Assembly (NCBI GenBank): GCA_025060595.1
Contig: JANXBX010000001.1
Coordinates: forward strand, 198,771 to 262,770
Direction of reading: 5' to 3'
DNA from: Synergistota bacterium
GTDB taxonomy: Bacteria; Synergistota; GBS-1
Length of the DNA stretch: 64,000 nucleotides
The stretch's first letter is position 1. Each line of letters begins with the position of its first letter. A program made the position numbers and the translations under genes. Of this stretch, positions 8,335 to 17,138 are shown piece by piece. The notes under the pieces were generated by a model, which worked only from the letters and a program-made list of their open reading frames with translations, was not told the origin of the DNA and made no database searches.

Positions 8335-9169
8335 AGCTATTGCTTCACCATGTAGGCTTTGCCCTCACAAATGTGAAGCAAATAGAAAAGAAGGAAAAGC
8401 GGGCTTTTGTAGAGTCCCTACGCTAGATCCGATAGTTAGTAGCTATGGTCCTCATTTCGGAGAAGAAAGCTTTCTTGTCGGGAGAGGAGGCTCTGGAACT
8501 ATATTCTTCACATACTGCAATATGAAATGCGTTTTCTGTCAAAACTATGATATAAGTCAGCTAGGATCTGGTAGAGTTATTAAAGTAGAGGATTTAGCTA
8601 AGATAATGCTCATCCTTCAAAGAGCAGGATGCCATAACATAAATCTCGTAACACCAACCCCTCATATATACTCAATCGCTAAAGCTATAGAACTTGCCAA
8701 GTCTAAAGGCTTAGAGCTTCCCATAGTCTATAACTGTGGAGGATATGAATCTGTTGAAACACTTAAACTTTTAAGAGGATTAATCGATATTTATATGCCA
8801 GATTTCAAATATGGAGATTCTGAAGTAGGAGAGGAGTTATCCAAAGTTAAAAATTACACAGAAATTGCTCTTCAAGCCATAGAAGAAATGCTCTCTCAGG
8901 TAGGCCACTTAGAGATAGGCCCTGATGGAATAGCGAAAAAAGGGGTTTTCATAAGACATCTTATAATGCCCAATGATGCAGCCTCATCATTTAAGGCTCT
9001 TGAGCTTCTTGCTAAGAACTTTCCAGGCATAGCTATTAACATCATGGACCAATATTATCCAACACACCTTGCAAACAACTATCCTAAAATCTCAAGAAGA
9101 ATAAATACAAGGGAATGGGGCGAAACTCTAAAGTTTGCACGGGCTCTTAATATAAGAGTAGTAAGCTAG
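8306..9169 (+). CDS. Radical SAM protein, PflA/COG1313-like
   Basis: A 287-residue radical SAM protein. The cluster-binding motif CNMKCVFC has C71, C75 and C78. The N-terminus has four further cysteines (C16, C19, C23, C35), typical of the PflX/COG1313 branch often annotated as a pyruvate formate-lyase activating-enzyme homologue. No glycyl-radical enzyme lies in the window, so the substrate is unknown. The start overlaps plsY by 29 bp. The 3' end overlaps the convergent feoB end by 23 bp with no hairpin terminator between them. Confidence 0.88.
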   Translation: MENPRIEELEAIASPCRLCPHKCEANRKEGKAGFCRVPTLDPIVSSYGPHFGEESFLVGRGGSGTIFFTYCNMKCVFCQNYDISQLGSGRVIKVEDLAKIMLILQRAGCHNINLVTPTPHIYSIAKAIELAKSKGLELPIVYNCGGYESVETLKLLRGLIDIYMPDFKYGDSEVGEELSKVKNYTEIALQAIEEMLSQVGHLEIGPDGIAKKGVFIRHLIMPNDAASSFKALELLAKNFPGIAINIMDQYYPTHLANNYPKISRRINTREWGETLKFARALNIRVVS

Positions 9170-11075
9170 CTCCTCTTACGATGATTGCTAAAGAGAAAGC
9201 AACTACAAAAGTTAAAAGAAGAACAAAAAACGATCTTTTAAGACCTATTTCCCTTATTAACGCCCCCAAGGTAGAAACGCAAGGAAAGTAAAAGACAACA
9301 AAGACAGTAAAAATAAACATTTGAGAGGGAAGAAGAGAAAGCTCTCCACCTAAAGCCTGCCTAAGCATCAGCAGAGAAAGCTCCTTCCTTAATATACCAA
9401 AAATAAGCGTAATACCCACCTCTGTCGGAAGGCCAAGAGGGTAAGTTACGAAGCTTAAGTAAGAGTTTATCCTATTCTCAAAGCCATAGTAAGTAATCAA
9501 GGATAAGAAAATACTTCCTCCTATAAGAAGCGGCCAGGCTATAATAATAAACTCCCTTAACCTTAACCATGTTTTAGCTAAAAGACCCCTTAAAGTGGGT
9601 AAGCGATACGGAGGTACCTCCATTATCAATCCTTCACAATACCCAGGCAAAAGCTTTGAAATTCCCCAACCTAAAAATCCTATCACTATAAGATTTAGAA
9701 CATAAAGGAGAAAAACTAATTCCCCACCAAGATAAAAACCAACAAGACCCATTATTATGGTCATTCGGGCAGCACAGGGAACCAGAACCGTTAAAATGGA
9801 TGCTATAAATCGATCACGGGAACTCTCAAGTATTCTCACAGCCATAACAGCTGGAACGTTACACCCATAACCAAGAATTAAAGGGAGTATGGCTTTGCCA
9901 TGAAGCCCTACCTTATGCATCAGAGCATCCATTAAAAAGGCAATCCTAGGGAGATAACCTAAATCCTCAAGAAAAGATAAGCCAAATAGAAAGGGAACAA
10001 GATATGGTAAAACGATAGCAAGTCCACCTGTAAAGCCATCATATAGTCCCTTTAAAACATATGAAAATAGACTTTGAGAGCTAAATAAGAAAGATAGCCT
10101 CTCGTGAAGCTCTTCAAAGAACCTTAGCAAGGGGGCTTCAATCAGTGAGCCAAACTTAAAAACAAAAGTAAAAAAGAGGTAAAGAGTAAAAAACAGCAAG
10201 AAATAACCCACATACGGATTAAGAACGAGGGAATCCAGTCTATCTTTTAAGGTTTCCTTGCCTCGTTTAACCTTTGCAACTTGCTCAAATATACTAAAAG
10301 CAAGTGAATGCCTTTGCGAAGCTATCACTTCTTCCGGTTCCCTATTATACTCCCTTATAATACTCTCCCTAATTTTTTCGACCAAAACCTTAATATCAGG
10401 AGCATATCTATAGACTATGGAAGATATCTCCTCATCTCCCTCTATAAGCTTTAAAGCGATAAACCTTACCGGAAACTTTCCTATTATATCTACTCCTTTT
10501 AGCCTGCCCTCTAACTCCAGTACTTCCCTTTCTATAGCCCCACAGAACCTAGGGGGAAAAGCCCTGACTCTCTCCTCAGTTGCCCTGAGAGCAGCTTCAA
10601 AAAGCTCCTTTATCCCTCTACCTCTATTAGCAACAGTAGTAACAACGGGAACACCTAAAACTTTTGAAAGTTTATCCACATCAATGATCATTCCTTTCTC
10701 TACAGCCTCATCCATCATGTTAAGACAAAGAATCATGGGAAGCTCAAGCTCCATCAGCTCAATGGTAAATTCGAGACTCCTTGAAAGAAGAGAAGCATCC
10801 ACAACGTTTATATAAAGATCAGCACCCGTCTTAAGTATGAACTTGCGAGCTTCTTTTTCAGCCTCATCAACAGGAGAGAGGGAATATATACCAGGGAGAT
10901 CTATAAGCTCAAAAATTCTATTACCGAAGCGAATATCGCTCATCGTATAAGAAACAGTTGTTCCTGGAAAGTTAGAAGCTATAGATTTATACCCTGCTAC
11001 TTGATTGAATATAGTGCTTTTACCACAATTAGGCTGTCCTACCAATGCGATTCTTACTCTATCTTTTCCACCCAA
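9147..11075 (-). CDS. feoB: Ferrous iron transport protein B
   Basis: GTP-dependent Fe(II) permease of the inner membrane. The N-terminal G domain has GQPNCGKST, the DLPG switch and NMMD. It is followed by a helical spacer and Gate-like membrane regions, with GYGCNVPAVM and PCAARM, a helix-rich C-terminus and the Fe-permease cysteines. A long open frame reaches 11141, but that stretch reads out of frame through feoA and is not FeoB-like. The TTG at 11075 gives MGGKDRVRIALVGQ, the usual distance to the P-loop. It overlaps feoA by 22 bp, consistent with coupled translation. Confidence 0.95.
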   Translation of the reverse strand: MGGKDRVRIALVGQPNCGKSTIFNQVAGYKSIASNFPGTTVSYTMSDIRFGNRIFELIDLPGIYSLSPVDEAEKEARKFILKTGADLYINVVDASLLSRSLEFTIELMELELPMILCLNMMDEAVEKGMIIDVDKLSKVLGVPVVTTVANRGRGIKELFEAALRATEERVRAFPPRFCGAIEREVLELEGRLKGVDIIGKFPVRFIALKLIEGDEEISSIVYRYAPDIKVLVEKIRESIIREYNREPEEVIASQRHSLAFSIFEQVAKVKRGKETLKDRLDSLVLNPYVGYFLLFFTLYLFFTFVFKFGSLIEAPLLRFFEELHERLSFLFSSQSLFSYVLKGLYDGFTGGLAIVLPYLVPFLFGLSFLEDLGYLPRIAFLMDALMHKVGLHGKAILPLILGYGCNVPAVMAVRILESSRDRFIASILTVLVPCAARMTIIMGLVGFYLGGELVFLLYVLNLIVIGFLGWGISKLLPGYCEGLIMEVPPYRLPTLRGLLAKTWLRLREFIIIAWPLLIGGSIFLSLITYYGFENRINSYLSFVTYPLGLPTEVGITLIFGILRKELSLLMLRQALGGELSLLPSQMFIFTVFVVFYFPCVSTLGALIREIGLKRSFFVLLLTFVVAFSLAIIVRGASLLLLY

Positions 11076-11293
11076 ATTCTCGAAGCAACCCCTTTCCCAA
11101 GAGCAATCCTCGTATTGTTGACCTCTACCATTAAGGGGCAACCTAAGACAGCGCTCTTTGCAACTTTAACTTCAACACCAGGAAATATCCCCAACTGAAT
11201 TAATCTTACTCTAAAAACCCTTCCCCCTACTATGTCTACAACTTTACCTCTTTCCCCTTCACTTAATCTATCTAAAGGGAGGGTTTCCCTCAT
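11054..11293 (-). CDS. feoA: Ferrous iron transport protein A
   Basis: A 79-residue cytoplasmic SH3-like protein that assists FeoB. It shows the family pattern: LSEGERGKVVDI, then RLIQLGIFPGVEVKV, an EVNNTRIALG stretch and a C-terminal strand. The ATG at 11293 follows AAAGGTGG at good spacing. It is the promoter-proximal gene of feoAB. FeoAB use is typical of cells that meet soluble Fe(II), meaning anoxic or reducing habitats. No recognisable Fur box was found by eye in the short upstream region. Confidence 0.93.
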   Translation of the reverse strand: MRETLPLDRLSEGERGKVVDIVGGRVFRVRLIQLGIFPGVEVKVAKSAVLGCPLMVEVNNTRIALGKGVASRIWVEKIE

Positions 11294-11312
11294 TTACATC
11301 CCACCTTTAACT

Positions 11313-11340
11313 ATTATAAGGGGGGTCATTTCAGCTTAAA
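11313..11340 (-). promoter_or_regulatory. Candidate feoAB promoter
   Basis: On the minus strand TTTAAG (11340-11335) and TATAAT (11318-11313) are separated by 16 bp, 20 nt upstream of the feoA ATG. It lies between the uxuA terminator and feoA, as expected for an independent transcript. Confidence 0.5.
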
Positions 11341-11365
11341 GTATTATACTCTATTTTAAACCATA

Positions 11366-11400
11366 AAAAAAGCGCCTCCTTAGTCAAGGAGGCGCTTTTT
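11366..11400. terminator. Bidirectional rho-independent terminator after uxuA
   Basis: A near-perfect hairpin: AAAAAGCGCCTCCTT, loop AGTC, AAGGAGGCGCTTTTT. The arms are flanked by A and T runs on both sides. On the minus strand it ends the hexuronate operon just after uxuA and insulates feoAB. Confidence 0.93.
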
Positions 11401-11419
11401 AATAAAAAATATATTAAGA

Positions 11420-12502
11420 TTAACAATACCTTTCCTTCATCTTACAAACGGCTTCCCAAAGCCCTAAAAGATAAGTTATACCCAAAGCCCTATCATAAAG
11501 ACCATATCCAGGACGACCTTTCTCACCCCATATCATCCTACCATGATCTGGTCTCACATAGCCTTTGTAATCCACATCACAAAGGGCTTTTACAATCTCA
11601 AACATATCATGAGAACCACAGAAAGAAGGATGAGCCGTCTCATAAAACTTTCCACGCTCTACTATTTTGAGGTTTCTAAGATGAGCAAAATGTATTCTTC
11701 CCATTTTCCCGAAGTAGCGAATCATCTCCGGTATGTTGTTATCAGGGTTAGCTCCAAGCGATCCCATACAAAAAGTCAAACCATTATAAGGACTATCAAC
11801 AGCCTTTAAGAAACGCTCTATGTTCTCCTTATTAGTAACTATCCTAGGAAGACCAAATATACTCCATGGTGGATCGTCGGGGTGAATGGCAAGCTTAACA
11901 TCACACTCCTCACATGTAGGAATAACAGCTTTAAGGAAGTAAACAAGATTTTCGAGAAGTTTATTTTCATCTATACTCTTATAAAGTTTGAAGGTCTCCT
12001 CAAGCTTAGCAAGTCTATCCCACTCCCATCCAGGGAGAATAACCCCATGAGAACCCTCTTTAACTCTCCTTATTAACTCCTGCGGCGTTATATTCTCTAT
12101 CAAGCTATGATCATATTCCATAACCTCCGAGCCATCGGGCAACTTTTTGTGAAGATCCGTTCTCATCCAATCAAATACAGGCATGAAGTTATAGCATATA
12201 ACCTTTACCCCAACCTTAGATAAATTCTTTATCGTTTCTATATAGTTCTCTATATATCTATCTCTCGTAGGAAGACCAAGCTTGATATCCTCATGTACGT
12301 TTACACTCTCTATAACCTCCAGAGTAAGACCCGCCCTTTCAACCACTTCCTTTAGCCGCTTAATCTTCTCAAGAGGCCAAACCTCACCCACAGGAACATC
12401 AAACAAAGCTCCCACAACTCCAACAACACCAGGAATCTGTCTTATCTGCTCTAAGGTTATATGATCATTTCCTTCCCCATACCACCTAAAGACCATCTTC
12501 AT
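11420..12502 (-). CDS. uxuA: D-mannonate dehydratase
   Basis: Converts D-mannonate to 2-keto-3-deoxygluconate in the glucuronate branch. The TIM-barrel family features are present: MVFRWYG at the N-terminus, GVVGALFDVPVGEVW, CYNFMPVFDWMRTDL, the metal-site segment AIHPDDPP, FCMGSLGANPD, and a late CGSHDM and PDHGRM. Length 360 fits the family. It lies 4 bp downstream of uxuB on the same strand and is the last gene before a strong terminator. With uxaC, uxuB and kdgK it gives a route from glucuronate or fructuronate to KDG 6-phosphate. Confidence 0.96.
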   Translation of the reverse strand: MKMVFRWYGEGNDHITLEQIRQIPGVVGVVGALFDVPVGEVWPLEKIKRLKEVVERAGLTLEVIESVNVHEDIKLGLPTRDRYIENYIETIKNLSKVGVKVICYNFMPVFDWMRTDLHKKLPDGSEVMEYDHSLIENITPQELIRRVKEGSHGVILPGWEWDRLAKLEETFKLYKSIDENKLLENLVYFLKAVIPTCEECDVKLAIHPDDPPWSIFGLPRIVTNKENIERFLKAVDSPYNGLTFCMGSLGANPDNNIPEMIRYFGKMGRIHFAHLRNLKIVERGKFYETAHPSFCGSHDMFEIVKALCDVDYKGYVRPDHGRMIWGEKGRPGYGLYDRALGITYLLGLWEAVCKMKERYC

Positions 12503-12506
12503 CCCC

Positions 12507-14123
12507 TTATCCCTCCCTTAAAACCTCTTCTAGGGTCTTCTTAACAGCACCTGGACCAGATATCATCTTCTTGAAATAACCTTCTATCTTTTTGCCTAAA
12601 CCAACCTCATACAGATTAACCCTAAATAGCTGAGGACTAGAAAGTATAGGCTTTAGAGCATCTTTAACAGAATCAGGATCACCGAACTTAACTGAAGAAA
12701 CATATCCCCTTAAAGCTTCTAACAATGGATCAGGGCTTAACTCCATTCTCTTACCTTCGTCGTCTATACCCATCAGATACCTACACCAGCCAGCTATAAC
12801 CAAGGGTATATATTTTAACTCTTTAACATCCAAGTCTGGCCTCTCATGATAAGATCTTATGGTCTCTCCAAACCTTATAGGAACCTTTTGAGAAGTATCA
12901 GTTGCAATTCTCTGTGGAGTATCAGGCATATAAGGATTAGGAAGTCTCTCCTTTATAACTTCCTCTAAAAAGCTCTTAGGGCTTATTATCTTTGGATCAA
13001 CAACAACTTTCATACCTTCCTCCCCAACGCCTTCTACAAGCTTCGCCAAAAGAGGATCTTTCATTTCATCAGCTATAGTTTTATAGCCTAAAAGGCAACC
13101 AAAAACAGCTAAAGAAGTATGAAGTGGGTTAAGACAAGCGGTAACTTTCATCCTCTCAGATTTCTCCACTGTTTCCCTATCAGTTAAAAATACATTTCTA
13201 TCGCTTCCCTCCAGGGCTGGTCTTCCATTGGGGAAACTATCTTCTATAACCAGATATTGCGCTCTTTCCATATTCACAAAAGGAGCTATAAAGGTCTTCT
13301 TATCAGTTACACATATGTCCATATCAACCAACCCAAGCCCTTCAAGATGTTTTTTGATAACTTCTGATGGCCTCGGGACTATCTTATCTATCATGCTCCA
13401 GGGGAATGCAACTTCCTTATTTATATAATTCAAAAATGCTTCCTCAACCATCTTCCCTTTAACCCATTCTTCCGCTATCTTATACACAGAGGAGTAAAGC
13501 TTTTCCCCGTTCTTAGAGAAATTATCTAGGCTAAGCATTGCTACCGGCAACCTACCTGCTTTAAACCTTTCATAAAGCAGGGATGTAACCTTACCCATAG
13601 AGCTTTTAGGCATAACAGGACCATTCTTCATATCCTCTAATACTATAGGATAGAGCTTTCCTTCCTGATCCTCAAGATTGTACCCCTTTTCAGTGATAGT
13701 CAATGATACTATTTGAAGAGAAGGGGATCTGAACATCTCTTTCAAGCTATTCCAATCTTCATATAAAGGATCACCTTTAAAACCACAAACTATGCTACCT
13801 ACAACTTTCTTTTCCAATGTACCGTCACTATTTATAGTTATAGCTATACAGAGGTTGTCATAAGGGTAATATATTTTGTCTATTATCTCATAATCGAAAA
13901 GCTCCACTCCTATTACACCGGTATCTTCCTTTCCACTTTCAATCATATTCTGTACTATACCAGCTATAAATCCTCTGAATATGTTACCTGCTCCAAAGTG
14001 AATCAATTTCGGAGCTTTAAGAGTTCTCTCTCTCACCCTCTCTATGTCGAACTTAGGAAGACTAAAACCTTTATCAAGCCATGATTTTTTATCTTTTATG
14101 CCATCCAAACTAAGCCTAAGCAA
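12507..14123 (-). CDS. uxuB: Fructuronate reductase (mannitol dehydrogenase family)
   Basis: NAD(H)-dependent polyol dehydrogenase family member. The Rossmann segment LIHFGAGNIFRGF lies near residue 40. Further family blocks are SLTITEKGYN, LSLDNFSKNGEKL, FPWSMIDKIVPRPS and CLNPLHTSLA. Position between uxuA and kdgK supports D-fructuronate to D-mannonate rather than mannitol or tagaturonate. The open frame extends to 14168 inside kdgK, but TTG at 14123 sits 8 nt after AGAGGTG and only 8 bp past the kdgK stop, so I use it. Tagaturonate reductase is a less likely alternative. Confidence 0.88.
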   Translation of the reverse strand: MLRLSLDGIKDKKSWLDKGFSLPKFDIERVRERTLKAPKLIHFGAGNIFRGFIAGIVQNMIESGKEDTGVIGVELFDYEIIDKIYYPYDNLCIAITINSDGTLEKKVVGSIVCGFKGDPLYEDWNSLKEMFRSPSLQIVSLTITEKGYNLEDQEGKLYPIVLEDMKNGPVMPKSSMGKVTSLLYERFKAGRLPVAMLSLDNFSKNGEKLYSSVYKIAEEWVKGKMVEEAFLNYINKEVAFPWSMIDKIVPRPSEVIKKHLEGLGLVDMDICVTDKKTFIAPFVNMERAQYLVIEDSFPNGRPALEGSDRNVFLTDRETVEKSERMKVTACLNPLHTSLAVFGCLLGYKTIADEMKDPLLAKLVEGVGEEGMKVVVDPKIISPKSFLEEVIKERLPNPYMPDTPQRIATDTSQKVPIRFGETIRSYHERPDLDVKELKYIPLVIAGWCRYLMGIDDEGKRMELSPDPLLEALRGYVSSVKFGDPDSVKDALKPILSSPQLFRVNLYEVGLGKKIEGYFKKMISGPGAVKKTLEEVLREG

Positions 14124-14130
14124 GATCCTA

Positions 14131-15153
14131 TCACCTCTCAACCCTTCCCGAAGTAGCTCCACCAGCAAGTTTTTCCACTTCGTCCTCGCTTAAACAAGAG
14201 AAATCACCAGGAATAGTATGCTTAAGACAGGAAGCTGCTCCGGCAAACTCTGCTTTCTTCTGAGAATCATATCCCTTAAGAGTAGCATATATTAATCCGC
14301 CAGCGAAACAATCTCCAGCTCCAACTCTGTCCACTATATAGTGAATTTCATACCTATTCGAGAAGTAAGGCTTACCATTTTCAAATATCATAACAGACCA
14401 GAAGTTGACCGTAGCAGAAAGGCTCTCTCTTAAAGTTATTCCCACCGTTTCAAGCTTATACTTACTAGCAATCTCTTCCGCAACCTTAACATAAGCCTCT
14501 CTTATAATCTTTCCTGTCTTAAGGTCCAAACCTTCTATATGCATGCCCAAAACCTTTTCCATGTCTTCCTCGTTAGCTATAAGAACGTCCACGTATTCCA
14601 TAAAAGGTATCATAACCCTTTGAGCTTCCTCTTTACTCCAGAGCTTAGCCCTATAGTTTAAGTCGCAGCTCACCTTTACTCCTTTCCCTTTTGCAACCTC
14701 AAGAGCATCCTTAACTATCAGAGGAAGCTCCTTACCCAAAGGTGGAGTTATACCAGAAAAGTGAAACCATTTAGCTCCATCAAGTATCCTCTCCCAGTTG
14801 AAATCCTCTCTCTTTGCTGCTGATATTGCAGAACCAGCTCTATCATACACAACCTTACTTGCCCTCTGAGAAGCACCTATCTCCAAGAAGTATATTCCTA
14901 TTCTCTCCCCCCCTCTTGCAATATAGTCAGTTCTAACTCCATACTTTCTCAAATGCCCAATGGCAGCATCTCCCAAGGGATTTTTAGGTAGCTTAGAAAC
15001 GAAATAAGCCTCAAATCCCATTTGAGCTAAGAAAGCAGCCACATTAGCCTCGGCTCCGCCATAGGTAACATCGAAACTCTCTGCCTGAAATAACCTCTTA
15101 TAGTTGGGAGGACTTAACCTAAGCATAATCTCACCAAAAGTTACCACCTTCAT
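14131..15153 (-). CDS. kdgK: 2-dehydro-3-deoxygluconate kinase (PfkB family)
   Basis: Phosphorylates KDG to KDPG. It is a ribokinase/PfkB sugar kinase with substrate-side motif TYGGAEANVA near 30-39, NYRAKLW near 166-172 and the ATP signature DRVGAGDCFAGG with catalytic D281. Length 340 is standard. It is encoded between the TRAP permease and uxuB. The KDPG aldolase needed to cleave its product is not in the window, so it must be elsewhere if the route is complete. Confidence 0.93.
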   Translation of the reverse strand: MKVVTFGEIMLRLSPPNYKRLFQAESFDVTYGGAEANVAAFLAQMGFEAYFVSKLPKNPLGDAAIGHLRKYGVRTDYIARGGERIGIYFLEIGASQRASKVVYDRAGSAISAAKREDFNWERILDGAKWFHFSGITPPLGKELPLIVKDALEVAKGKGVKVSCDLNYRAKLWSKEEAQRVMIPFMEYVDVLIANEEDMEKVLGMHIEGLDLKTGKIIREAYVKVAEEIASKYKLETVGITLRESLSATVNFWSVMIFENGKPYFSNRYEIHYIVDRVGAGDCFAGGLIYATLKGYDSQKKAEFAGAASCLKHTIPGDFSCLSEDEVEKLAGGATSGRVER

Positions 15154-15171
15154 TTTAGTACACCTCCTATA

Positions 15172-17052
15172 CTATCCAGAAATTTTCATAAAAGCTCCCC
15201 CGAGAAACATGGTAAACCAGGGGATATAGGTTACTAAGAGAAGAACAGCTATCATAGCTATATAGAAAGGCCATAAGGCCCCTAAAACCTCCTCTATTTT
15301 CGCCTTACCTATGGCGCACCCTAAAAACAAGGTATTACCGACAGGAGGCGTACAAAGACCGATTGAAAGGTTTATAAGAAGTATTATTCCAAACTGGATC
15401 GGGGACCAACCTATTTTAGTTACTATTGGAAGCAATATAGGAGTCATTATAAGAATTAAGGGGGCCATATCCATTACCATTCCCAAAAGAAGCAATAACC
15501 CATTTATAAGAAGCATTAATAAATACTTATTATCTGTAATACTAACTAAGCTCTCAGCAACTACCTTAGGAATATTTAAGTAAGCCATAAGATAACCAAA
15601 AGCAGAAGCATTAGCTATTAAGAAAAGAACCATTGCTGATGTAGCAACAGAAACCTTCGAAATCTTTAGTACATCTATTAATTTCATGCCTCTATAAATG
15701 AATATAGCGACAAACAACGCATATGTAGCAGCTATAACCGAAGCCTCTGTAGCAGTGAAAATTCCAAGTGCTATACCAAAGATTATAACTAAAGCCACAA
15801 GAAGCCCTAAAAAGGAATCCCTAAAGCTTATTAAAGCATCTCTCAGAGAGAATCTCTCGGTTATTATCGGATAGTTTCTCTTGCGAGAGATTATATAAGC
15901 AGCTATCATCTGCGCCACACCCACCATAATGCCAGGAATATAGCCAGCCATAAAAAGAGCCCCTATGGAAACACCGCCTGCAGCAAGAGAATAAATTATC
16001 ATATTATGGCTCGGAGGTATTATAATTCCCAAGGTGGCAGATGTAACCGTAACCCCTATGGAGAAATCCTTATCATAGCCCTCTTTAACCATAGCAGGTA
16101 TCAATATAGAACCAATTGAAGAAACATCCGCCGCTGACGACCCAGAAACACCTCCAAAGAACATACTAGCTAGGATATTTACTATAGCTAATCCGCCCCT
16201 AATTCTCCCAACCAATATTTTGGAAAAAGCTATTATCTTTTCCGTAATCCCTCCCTCCGTCATTATCTGACCAGCAAGTATAAAGAAAGGTATGGCAAGA
16301 AGCATGACAGAGCTCGCCCCCGATGAGAACCTTTGAAGTATCACGGTCAAAGGAATATTTAAGTAAATAGCTGTTAGAATAGCAGAAAAACCAAGACCCA
16401 AGGATATAGGCATACCAATTACCATGGTTAAAAAGAAAGTCGAAAAGAGTATAAGAGCACCTTTTACATTTCTCGCAATGTTTGCAAATAAAGGAAATTC
16501 AAAAAGTACCCCTAAACCTAAAAATAGCAACAGCAGAAAAAGAGATAAAACAAAAACACGCCAACTTGCGCTAGGCAACTTTATGGCTAAGCTTTCTTTA
16601 GGCCTTTCCTCCAAAAGTCCACGTAAAATACCTAAAGTAGTTAAAACCCCGCATAGGGCTACCGGTATATAAATCCAAGCTATGGAAATCCCCAAAACAG
16701 GAAGAATGTTAGGAAGCTTACGTGCAAGCTCAAAGCCATACTTCATAAGAATGACCCCATAGATTAAATTCAAAATCAAAACCATTCTGCTAAGGAGTTT
16801 CTGCTCCCATTCTTTAAAGGCACTAAGAAAGATCTCTATCCTCATATGCAGTCCCTGTTGAACGCCTAAGCCAGATCTCAAGAAGGCAAGCCAAACCAAA
16901 AGAAGGCTACCAAGTTCCTCAGCAAAGGTTACAGGCGCAGCAAAAAGATAACGTCCAAGAACGTGAATAAAAAATATTACCCATATGGATAGCAAGGTCA
17001 CTATTTCAAAAAGCTCAACACTTAGCTCTGTAAGAGAAAGTATCTTCTTCAT
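15172..17052 (-). CDS. TRAP transporter fused permease, DctQ-DctM
   Basis: A 626-residue inner-membrane protein that joins the small (DctQ) and large (DctM) TRAP subunits. Residues 1-150 contain about four membrane helices with the DctQ-like segment FAEELGSLLLVWLAFLRSG. From about residue 195 the DctM part follows, with MVIGMPISLGLGFSA, FFGGVSGSSAADVSSIGS, IPPSHNMIIYSLAAGG and a late GLCTPPVGNTLF. Uptake is ion-gradient driven and uses the DctP partner encoded just upstream. Context in a hexuronate operon suggests uronates or related sugar acids, by inference. The second TRAP system here keeps Q and M separate. Confidence 0.93.
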   Translation of the reverse strand: MKKILSLTELSVELFEIVTLLSIWVIFFIHVLGRYLFAAPVTFAEELGSLLLVWLAFLRSGLGVQQGLHMRIEIFLSAFKEWEQKLLSRMVLILNLIYGVILMKYGFELARKLPNILPVLGISIAWIYIPVALCGVLTTLGILRGLLEERPKESLAIKLPSASWRVFVLSLFLLLLFLGLGVLFEFPLFANIARNVKGALILFSTFFLTMVIGMPISLGLGFSAILTAIYLNIPLTVILQRFSSGASSVMLLAIPFFILAGQIMTEGGITEKIIAFSKILVGRIRGGLAIVNILASMFFGGVSGSSAADVSSIGSILIPAMVKEGYDKDFSIGVTVTSATLGIIIPPSHNMIIYSLAAGGVSIGALFMAGYIPGIMVGVAQMIAAYIISRKRNYPIITERFSLRDALISFRDSFLGLLVALVIIFGIALGIFTATEASVIAATYALFVAIFIYRGMKLIDVLKISKVSVATSAMVLFLIANASAFGYLMAYLNIPKVVAESLVSITDNKYLLMLLINGLLLLLGMVMDMAPLILIMTPILLPIVTKIGWSPIQFGIILLINLSIGLCTPPVGNTLFLGCAIGKAKIEEVLGALWPFYIAMIAVLLLVTYIPWFTMFLGGAFMKISG

Positions 17053-17079
17053 TTCGCTTTACCCCCTGAGTCAAGGTCA

Positions 17080-17112
17080 GGGTGAGCTCCCTCTTTAAAA
17101 GGGAACTCACCC
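17080..17112 (-). other. Intercistronic hairpin between dctP and dctQM
   Basis: GGGTGAG-C-TCCCT pairs with AGGGA-A-CTCACCC around a short AT-rich loop, giving a 12-bp stem with one mismatch. There is no long U tract on the minus strand. It may be a partial terminator or a 3' stabiliser that raises dctP over permease expression, as is common for binding-protein genes. Confidence 0.65.
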
Positions 17113-17138
17113 TCCAAACCACTTGAGCTTCCTAAAAA

